DNA from: PALSA-607 sp036510735 | GTDB taxonomy: Bacteria; Actinomycetota; Actinomycetes; Acidothermales; Acidothermaceae | Reading direction: 5' to 3' | DNA length: 5,522 nucleotides | Assembly (NCBI GenBank): GCA_036510735.1 | Contig: DATCDK010000292.1 | Coordinates: forward strand, 1 to 5,522 | Shown here: positions 1-5,522 of the stretch, piece after piece | Position numbering within the stretch: the stretch's first letter is position 1 | How the letters are laid out: every line of letters begins with the position of its first letter | Translations under genes and position numbers: made by a program | The notes under the pieces: model-generated | What the model was told of the DNA's origin: nothing | The model's input: only the letters and a program-made list of their open reading frames with translations | Databases searched by the model: none

Positions 1-214
1 GTTAGAGACGGCCCATGAGGCGCTTCGTCTCGGAGCCGAGCGCGCTGACCAGCACCGGCTCGCCGCGCTGCATACGAATCTTGCCGACTTGCTGCACGCC
101 GCAGGCGATGAGGATGCCGCGCTCGAGCACCTCAAGGAAGCAGCTCGGTTGTTCGCAGCAGTTGACACCGGAGGCGAACCCCGGGCCGAGGTCTGGACTC
201 TGGTCGAGTGGTGA
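1..214 (+). CDS. C-terminal end of a tetratricopeptide repeat (TPR) protein, 5' truncated by window edge
   Basis: Reading from position 2, 70 sense codons end in TGA at 212-214; no start codon belongs to this piece, so the gene begins outside the window. The peptide is strongly helical and amphipathic. Residues about 20-53 fit one TPR helix pair, with the pattern N-L-A-D-L-L-x-x-A-G-x-x-x-x-A-L-x-H-L-x-x-A-x-x-L-F. The preceding ALRLGAERADQHR looks like the second helix of an earlier repeat. It ends in AEVWTLVEW, and I recall similar W-x-LVEW tails on actinobacterial TPR proteins, though this is from memory. TPRs are protein-protein interaction scaffolds; the partner and any N-terminal domain (for example ATPase or cyclase) cannot be seen. 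The other forward frame, opening with ATG at 15-17, gives a Cys/Pro/Ser/Arg-rich peptide without family character and is a shadow. The gene converges on the large minus-strand gene with only 3 bp between the stops. Confidence 0.8.
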   Translation, partial: LETAHEALRLGAERADQHRLAALHTNLADLLHAAGDEDAALEHLKEAARLFAAVDTGGEPRAEVWTLVEW

Positions 215-217
215 GGC
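215..217. other. 3-bp convergent gene junction without room for a separate terminator
   Basis: The plus-strand TGA ends at 214 and the minus-strand TAG ends at 218. The junction falls inside an AGGCCT palindrome (214-219). No G/C stem followed by a T-run was seen on either strand within about 100 bp, so any terminator lies inside coding sequence or is Rho-dependent. Confidence 0.85.
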
Positions 218-3200
218 CTAAGTCGCGTGGAGTGCAGCTTCAACCGCAGCGGCTACTGTTGGCGCGAGTGCCATTGGGCCACCGAACAACGTGCTGGTCA
301 GCACACTGACTCGTACGGTTTGTAGATAGCTCGTTGTCGATGACGGCAGGGTCGTCGGCGCGGACAGAAGCAGCGGGCCGTCGACGTGCGCCAGGAACGC
401 TCCGCCGCTGAGCGCATCGGCGAATGTCACGCCACTCGCTACTCCGAGCTTGCTCGGCGCGGAGAACAGTCCGGCGACGGCGACCGCGGTTGCGTAGCGG
501 TCAGCTCCCGCCAGTGGAATCGCTGATGGATCGGCTGCAACCGCCGGCCCGCCGACTGCGTAAACGAGGCCCGGGTGGCCGGTCAGATAGGCCCGCACCG
601 ACGGCGGTAGCACTGAGCCGTCGGTGAGCAATACGACGCCATCGACATGTGCCGCGGCTGGTCCGGCTGCCAGCGCGTCGGGGAAGTTGGTCCCGGTTGC
701 CAGCAAGACGGTGCCGGGATTGCCAAGTGCAGCGGCGACCGCAAGTGCAGTACCGAAGCGATCGGCACCGGCGAGGCGTTGAACGACGTAGCCGAGGCTC
801 GTGAGTGTGGTCACGACGCTCGTCGGGACAGCGGCGGTGCCACCCAGCACATAGACGGTGCCACCGGCAGGCAAGACGCGAACAATCTCGGCCTGCGTTG
901 AGGTGGTGAGCGTGGCGCCGTTAGCGAACAGCAACGGTGCGTTCTTCGCCGCTGCGAGCCGGATACCGACGAGTGCGTCGGCGTAGTCGTCGGATCGGGT
1001 GAGCACAACAGCGTCCGCACTGCCCGTTGTCGGGAACTCCACAAGTGACGTTGCGGCTGCGGTCCCGAAGCGATCGGTGCCGAAGACCTGGACCGGCGCA
1101 CTTGGGGAAGCAGCGGCTGTGCCACCACCCGCAGACGGCGTGACCGTATTGGACGCGGCGAGCGACGTCGTCCCTGTACCGAGCTGGTTGATCGCCGCGA
1201 CTGTGAATGTGTAGCCGGTGCCGTTCACGAGCCCGGTCACCGTGAAACTGGTGACGTTGCCGACCGTGATCGGTGTACCGCTCGACGGCGTGATGACGTA
1301 GCCGATGATCACCGAGCCGCCGTTGTCTGCCGGCGCAGTCCAGGTCAGGATCGCGGTGGTATTGCCCGCGCTCGCCACGAGCACGGTTGGCGCACCTGGG
1401 GCAGTCGCGTTCGGTGTCACCGGGTTGGACGGCGCCGAGTTGCCGCCGGTACCGATGGTGTTGATCGCCGCGACGGTGAACGTGTAGCTAGTGCCGTCGG
1501 TCAGGCCTGTCAACGTGTAGGTCGTGACGTTGCCGACTGTGACCAGAGTGCCACTTGACGGCGTGATGATGTAGCCGATCACCGCGGCGCCGCCGTTGTC
1601 GGTTGCCGGCGTCCACGAGAGCGTCGCTGTCGTATTCGCCGCGGTTGCGACACCGACGGTCGGCGCCGCGGGCGCTGAGAGGGTGGGCGTCACTGAGTTG
1701 GAGGGCGCCGACCGTGTCCCGGTACCGGCGGTTGTTATCGCGGCGACCTGGAACGTATACGGCGCGCCGTTGGTTAGTGCCACCATCGTGTAGGTGAGCA
1801 CGTTGCCGACTGTGACGGGTGTACCGGTCGAGGGCGTGATGACGTATCCGGTTACCGGATTGCCGCCATTGTCGGTTGGCGCCGTCCACACGACGGTCGC
1901 AGCAAGGTTTCGTGGAGTAGCGACACCGATCGTCGGTGCGCCAGGAACGGTCGCAGGGGTCACCGACGCGGATGCCGCGCTGAGCGGGCCGGTCCCACCC
2001 GTATTGACTGCCTCGATCTCGAATGTGTACGCCGTCCCGTTGGTCAGGCCAGTCACGGTGGCCGACGTCGCCGTCGAGACTCCGTCAGTGAACATCGCGT
2101 ACGAGCCGGCCGAGGCGTACCACACGTTGTAGTCGCTGATCGCCGTGGCACCGGCACTGCCCGCCGTCCACGTCAAGGCAACTTGCCCGTTGCCCGCGAC
2201 ACCGGTGACGGTCGAGACCGCGCCGGGAACACGCGACGGTACAACCGCGACACGGGCCGACCGCACACTCAAGCCGGCAGTGTTCTGCGACTGCAGCGAG
2301 ACATAGTAGGTCGTGCCGCTCGTGAGACCGCTCAGCGTGCAACTCAGCGTTGCTGTGGTGCAGGTGGTGACCTGCGCGCCAGCTGTCGGAGCATTGAAGG
2401 CGGTTGCGGTATAGGTCGTGATCGGAGAGCCGTTGTTGTTCGGTGCCAGCCAGTTGACGACAAAGCCACCACCGACGCCGTTGGCGACTGTCGACACGTC
2501 AGGTGCGGCGGGAAACCCGAAAGGCGTCGCGGTCAAGATCGACGATGCCACTCCGGCGCCGGCGTCGCTGATGGCGCGAAGAGCGACGTCATAGCTGGTG
2601 CCGTTCGTCACGCCCGAGATCGTGATGGGTGTGGTAGTCAACGACGTAGGCAGCCACGACCCGCCGTTGAGCTGGTACTGGTAGGCGGTGATCGGTGAAC
2701 TCCCTACGGTGCCCGGTGTGAAGGCGAGCGACAGGAACGAATCTCCCGGGTTGAGCGAGTTCAACGTCGGCGCTCCCGACCGGGCGAGCGGTGTCACCGC
2801 GACGACAGGCGTCGAGGCAATGCTGGTGCCAGCCGTGGTCTGGGCGATGACGGAGATGTAGTACGAGACGCCGTTCGTCAAACCCGTGATGGTGCACGAC
2901 GTCGAGGCGGTCGTGCACGTGAACACTGGGAACTGCGAGCTAGGCGTGGCGAATGCGCCAGCGACGTAGCTGGTGATTGCTGAGCCGCCGTTGTTTGCCG
3001 GAGGAGTCCACGAGACGTCGGCACTCGCGGTATCGGAGACGGCCAGGACGGACGTCGGTGCGTCGGGCACCGTGAGCGGGGTTGCGGTCGCCGGTATCGA
3101 CGCGGTGCCAAGGCCGATGGCGTTGTCGGCCCGAACATTCACGGTATAGGCGGTCCCGTTCGTCAATGAGCCGATCACGAACGGACTCGACAGGGTACCG

Positions 3201-5522
3201 GCGTCGACCCAGGTTCCGTTGTTGAGTTGGTACTCGATTGCCGAGACCGGTGATCCGCCGTTGTCGGCCACTGTGAACGCCACCTGCAATGCCTGGTTCT
3301 GCGCGACGAGGGCGACCGCCGGTGCAACCGGGGTGGTGCTAGGCCCGACACCAGTCGTCGCCGACGGCGCGCTGGCCCCGGCTGCATTGACCGCGCGAAC
3401 GGCGACCGGATAGCTCGTGCCGTTGGCGATCGCGGTCAGACCATCGGTCGACAGGGTTGTAATGACGAGAGGGCTCGTTGTTGCGGCGGCGGCGAACCAC
3501 GTCACGCCGCTGTCGGTGCTGTACTCCCAGCTCGTGATGGTCGATCCGCCGTTGCTGGAGTCGTCGACAGCGACGGTCAACGACTGATTGCCACGGGTCA
3601 CGCTCGGGATGGTCGGCTGCCCAGGAGTCGTCCGAGGAGTCCGTGTGATTGAACCTGACGCTGCGCCGTCGCCGACCACGTTGAGGGCACGCACGGTGAC
3701 GTCGTACGGAGTGCCGTTCGTCAACCCGGTGATCAGGAAACTGGTGCCCAGCGTGCCGGTATCGACCCAGCCGGATGACCCGAGCTGGTACTGGTAGTTC
3801 ATGATGGCGGCGCCGCCGTTCGACGCAGGCGTGAACATGACGGCGAGTGACGACGGACCTGCGGTGACGCTTGAAATACTTGGCGCCGAGGGAATTGTCT
3901 GCGCGATGCCGGTGGCGACTGCCGATGCAGTACCCGTACCGGCCGCGTTGACGGCTCGCAGTTCCACAAAGTACGTCTGTCCGTTCGTCAACACGGTCGT
4001 GCCGTCGATGGACAACGCCGTGATGACGATCGGGCTGGTCGTCGTCCCGGCCAAGAGCCACGTCGCACCGGCGTCCGTCGAATAGTCGTAGCCGATGATG
4101 GTCGATCCACCGTCGGACGTCGGGGCGGTGAATGCAGCAGATAGCTGAAGGTCCGAACCGGCGACGGTGTTACCGACGATCACCGGGGCACCCGGCACGG
4201 TTGCCGGTGTCGTCGCTTGAGGCGTAGCTGCGGTGCCGCTGCCGACAGCATTGACGGCGCGAACACTCACTTGATAGGTCGTGCCGTTCGTGAGCGAGCT
4301 CACGACGATCGGGCTGCTCGACGACGGTGCCGCAGTCCAGGTACCAGAGGTGACGAGCTGGTACTCGTAGCTTGTAATGGTCGAGCCACCGGTCGCGCCC
4401 GCGGTGAACGGGATGGAGATGGTGGTGTCGCCCGGGGCGATGGAACCGAGGACAGGTGCTGCGGGGATACCAGGGGTGGTCACGCTCGCACTAACCGAGG
4501 CCGCGCCGCCACCACCGGCGGTCACGGCGCGAATCGCGATGACATAGGCGGTGGCATCCGCTAGACCACTGACGGTCAGCGGGCTCGCGGCGGTTCTCCC
4601 CGACGTCCATGTACCGCTGTTATTGAGCTCGTACTCGTAGTCGATGATCGCGCCACCGCCGGAATATCCCGGCGTGAACGACACAGTCGCAGAACCGACG
4701 CCGGTCGACGTCGACGAGATGCTCGGAGCGCCAGGCAATGCGTCAGGTGTACCGGAAGCCGTTAGTGACGCGACGCCTTCGCCCACGACGCTGTTCGCGC
4801 GGATCTGTATCGAATACAACGTGCCGTTGGCCAAGCCAGTGATCTGCAGTGGCGATGTCGTCGTCGATGCCGTAAGCCACGCGCCCGTGCCGTCGAGCTG
4901 ATACTCGTAGGCGGTCGGCGTGCTACCGGAAGTCGGCGCGGTGAATGCCACCGCGAGTGCGCCGTCTTGCGCGGTCAACGACGTGATCGTCGGACTTGTG
5001 GGCACGCCCATCGGGGTGACCGAGCTCGATGGCGCCGACGCGGCGCCCGAGCCCCCCGTGTTGACAGCCATGACCTGGAACACGTACGCCGTGCCGTCAG
5101 CGAGACCGGTGACCGTTGTCGACGCTGCCGTCGAGACGCCGTCCTCGAAGGTGGTCCAGTTGGTCGGGCTCGACGCCAATGCGTACTGAACGACGTAGTC
5201 GCTGATCGCCGATTCGCCAACGGCGGTCGGGGGAGTCCAGCTCAATGCGATGGTGCTGTCACCAGCGACGCCGCTGACTCCGGTCGGGGCTGACGGAGCA
5301 CCGGTGGTGTACGAGATCACTACCGAGCCGTCGGCGGAGTCGTCGGGGTAGTACTGGTAGTCAGCGCTCAGTCCGCCGATACCCCCGGTCGAGTTCTGGC
5401 CGGGGTATCCGCCGTAGCCGTACCACTCGTTCGAAGTGCCCGATCCGAACTGGACGTCGCCCTGCGCGCCGCCGACGACACCGCCGCCGCCTGCACCGCC
5501 GCCGCCGCCGTCACAGCTGCCG
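218..5522 (-). CDS. Giant secreted wall-associated protein: Gly-rich segment, 15 FN3 repeats, 3 CWB2 cell-wall-binding repeats; 5' truncated
   Basis: One open frame runs from the right edge to TAG at 220-218, giving 1767 visible residues. GTG at 5320 could be called as a start, but the frame continues upstream for 67 more codons without a stop. Those codons encode Gly-rich sequence that joins smoothly through DGSVVISYTTG, and no ribosome binding site precedes the GTG, so the true start is outside. Numbering residues from that GTG, FN3 modules span 8-1396, a linker 1397-1409 and CWB2 repeats 1410-1700. No catalytic domain, sortase motif or C-terminal membrane segment is visible. CWB2 is known from Clostridioides difficile surface proteins, where it attaches proteins non-covalently to a wall polymer; the ligand in other phyla is less clear. 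I infer a long extracellular stalk or adhesin. The array is Ser/Thr/Ala/Gly/Val-rich with no Lys or His. The name 'FN3 domain-containing cell wall-binding repeat protein' is safe; adhesion itself is unproven. Confidence 0.93.
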   Translation of the reverse strand, partial: GSCDGGGGGAGGGGVVGGAQGDVQFGSGTSNEWYGYGGYPGQNSTGGIGGLSADYQYYPDDSADGSVVISYTTGAPSAPTGVSGVAGDSTIALSWTPPTAVGESAISDYVVQYALASSPTNWTTFEDGVSTAASTTVTGLADGTAYVFQVMAVNTGGSGAASAPSSSVTPMGVPTSPTITSLTAQDGALAVAFTAPTSGSTPTAYEYQLDGTGAWLTASTTTSPLQITGLANGTLYSIQIRANSVVGEGVASLTASGTPDALPGAPSISSTSTGVGSATVSFTPGYSGGGAIIDYEYELNNSGTWTSGRTAASPLTVSGLADATAYVIAIRAVTAGGGGAASVSASVTTPGIPAAPVLGSIAPGDTTISIPFTAGATGGSTITSYEYQLVTSGTWTAAPSSSSPIVVSSLTNGTTYQVSVRAVNAVGSGTAATPQATTPATVPGAPVIVGNTVAGSDLQLSAAFTAPTSDGGSTIIGYDYSTDAGATWLLAGTTTSPIVITALSIDGTTVLTNGQTYFVELRAVNAAGTGTASAVATGIAQTIPSAPSISSVTAGPSSLAVMFTPASNGGAAIMNYQYQLGSSGWVDTGTLGTSFLITGLTNGTPYDVTVRALNVVGDGAASGSITRTPRTTPGQPTIPSVTRGNQSLTVAVDDSSNGGSTITSWEYSTDSGVTWFAAAATTSPLVITTLSTDGLTAIANGTSYPVAVRAVNAAGASAPSATTGVGPSTTPVAPAVALVAQNQALQVAFTVADNGGSPVSAIEYQLNNGTWVDAGTLSSPFVIGSLTNGTAYTVNVRADNAIGLGTASIPATATPLTVPDAPTSVLAVSDTASADVSWTPPANNGGSAITSYVAGAFATPSSQFPVFTCTTASTSCTITGLTNGVSYYISVIAQTTAGTSIASTPVVAVTPLARSGAPTLNSLNPGDSFLSLAFTPGTVGSSPITAYQYQLNGGSWLPTSLTTTPITISGVTNGTSYDVALRAISDAGAGVASSILTATPFGFPAAPDVSTVANGVGGGFVVNWLAPNNNGSPITTYTATAFNAPTAGAQVTTCTTATLSCTLSGLTSGTTYYVSLQSQNTAGLSVRSARVAVVPSRVPGAVSTVTGVAGNGQVALTWTAGSAGATAISDYNVWYASAGSYAMFTDGVSTATSATVTGLTNGTAYTFEIEAVNTGGTGPLSAASASVTPATVPGAPTIGVATPRNLAATVVWTAPTDNGGNPVTGYVITPSTGTPVTVGNVLTYTMVALTNGAPYTFQVAAITTAGTGTRSAPSNSVTPTLSAPAAPTVGVATAANTTATLSWTPATDNGGAAVIGYIITPSSGTLVTVGNVTTYTLTGLTDGTSYTFTVAAINTIGTGGNSAPSNPVTPNATAPGAPTVLVASAGNTTAILTWTAPADNGGSVIIGYVITPSSGTPITVGNVTSFTVTGLVNGTGYTFTVAAINQLGTGTTSLAASNTVTPSAGGGTAAASPSAPVQVFGTDRFGTAAATSLVEFPTTGSADAVVLTRSDDYADALVGIRLAAAKNAPLLFANGATLTTSTQAEIVRVLPAGGTVYVLGGTAAVPTSVVTTLTSLGYVVQRLAGADRFGTALAVAAALGNPGTVLLATGTNFPDALAAGPAAAHVDGVVLLTDGSVLPPSVRAYLTGHPGLVYAVGGPAVAADPSAIPLAGADRYATAVAVAGLFSAPSKLGVASGVTFADALSGGAFLAHVDGPLLLSAPTTLPSSTTSYLQTVRVSVLTSTLFGGPMALAPTVAAAVEAALHAT
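221..520 (-). repeat. CWB2 cell-wall-binding repeat 3 (C-terminal)
   Basis: Residues about 1601-1700 begin IPLAGADRYATA and contain SGVTFADAL, AHVDGPLLL and LFGGPMAL, ending in a closing helix AAAVEAALHAT. The segment before the GG turn (VRVSVLTSTLF) is longer and departs from the usual short V-Y-x-L-GG. It is still recognisable, and three repeats in a row is the usual CWB2 number. The stop codon follows directly, so CWB2 is the extreme C-terminus. Confidence 0.88.
521..784 (-). repeat. CWB2 cell-wall-binding repeat 2
   Basis: Residues about 1513-1600 begin VQRLAGADRFGTA (textbook CWB2 opening) and carry LATGTNFPDAL, VDGVVLLTDG and YAVGGPA. The repeat is slightly shorter than its neighbours, with the helix after the GG turn reduced to AADPSA before the next repeat opens. 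Confidence 0.92.
785..1093 (-). repeat. CWB2 cell-wall-binding repeat 1
   Basis: Residues about 1410-1512 begin VQVFGTDRFGTA, contain the YADAL motif (1446-1450), a LAAAKNAPLL strand and YVLGGTAAVP (1490-1499). These match the CWB2 consensus: DR(F/Y)xTA, then a DAL helix start, then A-P-(I/L)-LL, then a V-x-x-L-GG turn. This copy is the closest of the three to the canonical form and carries one of only two lysines in the visible protein (1459). Confidence 0.92.
1094..1132 (-). other. Flexible linker between FN3 stalk and CWB2 domain
   Basis: Residues 1397-1409 (AGGGTAAASPSAP) are Ala/Gly/Ser/Pro-rich and match neither flanking domain. The stretch probably acts as a hinge between the rigid FN3 array and the wall-binding head. 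Confidence 0.75.
1133..1948 (-). repeat. Three closely related C-type FN3 modules (R13-R15) next to the wall-binding end
   Basis: All three share a W-T-(A/P)-x-(T/A)-D-N-G-G strand, G-Y-(V/I)-I-T-P-S-(S/T)-G-T-x-(V/I)-T-V-G-N-V and Y-T-F-x-V-A-A-I. They are about 90-91 residues with almost no length variation. Codon-level similarity is also high, for example matching ATCACGCCGTC and GTCGGCAACGTCAC stretches. This is the most homogeneous part of the array and looks like its most recent tandem amplification. Confidence 0.75.
2231..2515 (-). other. D-type FN3 module R11 with CX6C cysteine pair
   Basis: Residues 987 and 994 form CTTATLSC ahead of LSGLTSG, the same position and spacing as in R9. 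R11 also shares with R9 the YYxS strand, the SQNTAG/AQTTAG turn and an Ala-Phe-x-(A/T)-P segment before the pair, so the two descend from one module. A B-type module (R10) lies between them, so they are not adjacent duplicates. Confidence 0.75.
2783..3070 (-). other. D-type FN3 module R9 with CX6C cysteine pair
   Basis: Residues 802 and 809 (numbered from the GTG at 5320) form CTTASTSC, immediately before the ITGLTNG turn. Only R9 and R11 carry cysteine in the array. The pair flanks a short loop ahead of strand E and is well placed for an intramodule disulfide in an exported protein. Comparable cysteine pairs before the GLTNG turn are common in actinobacterial FN3 proteins, to my knowledge. 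Strand B keeps the usual Trp (VSWTPP). Confidence 0.75.
3071..4198 (-). repeat. Duplicated two-module FN3 unit (R5-R6 and R7-R8)
   Basis: R5 and R7 share features absent from all other modules: YSTDxGxTW, then TTSPxVIT followed by a longer loop (LSxDGxTxxxNG), then RAVNAAG. R6 and R8 share WVD(T/A)GTL, an F-x-I strand, LTNGTxY and VRAxN. The order B'-B-B'-B with pairwise matching is best explained by duplication of a two-module block: 3629-4198 (R5-R6) corresponds to 3071-3628 (R7-R8). The copies have diverged well beyond near-identity, so the event is old. Confidence 0.7.
5300..5522 (-). other. Glycine-rich N-terminal segment of the giant surface protein (partial)
   Basis: Translated on the minus strand, the visible part starts GSCDGGGGAGGGG, continues through Gly/Tyr/Asn/Ser-rich sequence (NEWYGYGGYPGQNSTGG) and closes with DGSVVISYTTG just before the first FN3 module. 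This resembles the end of the bacterial glycine-rich domain (ALK/LTK-like Gly-rich families). Those domains commonly finish with a G-S-V-x-I-x-Y beta strand in secreted proteins. The one visible cysteine, near the edge, has no visible partner. Most of the domain lies outside, so the family call is tentative; that the reading frame is coding and continuous is firm. Confidence 0.65.
5480..5512. repeat. Imperfect GCC/GGC trinucleotide tract encoding poly-glycine
   Basis: The plus strand reads nearly pure GCC units interrupted by CTG and CAC triplets, giving GGC codons (with one GCA and occasional GGT) on the coding strand. It encodes GGGGAGGGG within the Gly-rich segment. Such tracts can slip during replication; each unit is in frame, so length changes would add or remove glycines without a frameshift. 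Confidence 0.8.

Larger units (their letters stand above)
1133..5299 (-). repeat. Tandem array of 15 fibronectin type III modules
   Basis: Modules R1-R15 in protein order: 5006-5299, 4739-5005, 4469-4738, 4199-4468, 3896-4198, 3629-3895, 3335-3628, 3071-3334, 2783-3070, 2516-2782, 2231-2515, 1949-2230, 1676-1948, 1403-1675, 1133-1402. Each is about 88-101 residues. Most open with a (V/I/T/A)P-x-(A/S)P turn and carry a strand-B aromatic and the LTNGTxY turn before strand F, usually followed by AxNxxG-x-G; most end in TP. These are standard FN3 signatures. Four subtypes are visible: A (R1, R12), B (R2, R3, R4, R6, R8, R10, with a longer B' form in R5 and R7), C (R13-R15) and D (R9, R11). FN3 strings in bacterial secreted proteins usually act as spacers or weak carbohydrate/protein binders. 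Fifteen in series suggest a rod tens of nanometres long, which is inference from known FN3 dimensions. Confidence 0.93.

Noticed and set aside
15..221. 68-codon plus-strand frame starting with ATG at 15
   Set aside because: It overlaps the TPR frame in another phase, has a Cys/Ser/Pro/Arg-rich composition without structure, and would run past the TPR gene's stop into the opposing gene.
291..310. Overlapping small inverted repeats (GTGCTG-GT-CAGCAC and GTCAG-CACA-CTGAC) considered as a terminator
   Set aside because: They sit inside CWB2 repeat 3 coding sequence, the stems are only 5-6 bp, and no T-run follows on either strand.
2183..2698. 171-codon plus-strand open frame, and similar plus-strand frames at 999-1214, 1305-1487, 1794-2132, 3801-4085, 4217-4564 and 4920-5189
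   Set aside because: They lie antisense to the FN3/CWB2 gene. Their recurring peptides (such as VPVP-x-x-LIAAT-x-NV) are mirror translations of the repeated FN3 codons, and they show no domain of their own.
3339..4061. 240-codon minus-strand open frame and other alternate minus-strand frames (583-768, 811-1128, 1488-1889, 2085-2342, 2589-2918)
   Set aside because: They are out-of-frame translations of the real repeat gene, rich in Arg/His/Pro, with no family motif; the in-frame product is unmistakable.
2598..4293. Recurring GTGCCGTTCGTCA-type 13-mers (for example 2598-2610, 3711-3723, 4281-4293) considered as a regulatory or recombination site
   Set aside because: Each is the coding sequence of the conserved LTNGT turn (or a close variant) in an FN3 module, at module spacing, so protein homology explains the repetition.

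Overview
The window is GC-rich (G/C-dominated third codon positions) and holds the ends of two convergent genes, both cut by the window edges. A Gram-positive actinomycete-type bacterium (Actinomycetota) is the most likely source. This rests on base composition, on a large secreted-type protein joining bacterial fibronectin type III (FN3) repeats to cell-wall-binding CWB2 repeats, and on an actinobacterial-looking tetratricopeptide (TPR) tail. The host inference is not proven by the sequence.

Layout: positions 2-214 (+) are the last 70 codons of a TPR protein whose start lies to the left. After a 3-bp gap, the whole remainder (5522 down to 218, minus strand) is one uninterrupted reading frame of 1767 visible codons. 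It has no start codon I would trust inside the window, so its N-terminus (presumably with the export signal) lies to the right. In protein order it contains a glycine-rich segment (5300-5522), 15 tandem FN3 modules (1133-5299), a short Ala/Gly/Ser/Pro linker (1094-1132) and three CWB2 repeats (221-1093) ending at the stop. This is the architecture of a long, non-enzymatic, wall-attached stalk or adhesin-like surface protein: CWB2 would hold the wall, the FN3 array would project, and the Gly-rich head would be outermost. That reading is inference from domain order.

The FN3 array is not uniform. Four sequence subtypes (A-D) occur in the order A B B B B' B B' B D B D A C C C. The pattern includes a duplicated two-module unit, a terminal run of three close copies, and two modules with a CX6C cysteine pair. 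The whole array lacks lysine and histidine. No RNA gene, mobile element, CRISPR array, promoter or convincing terminator was seen. I see no novel multi-gene system here; the points of interest are the internal organisation of the giant repeat protein and the two cut gene ends.
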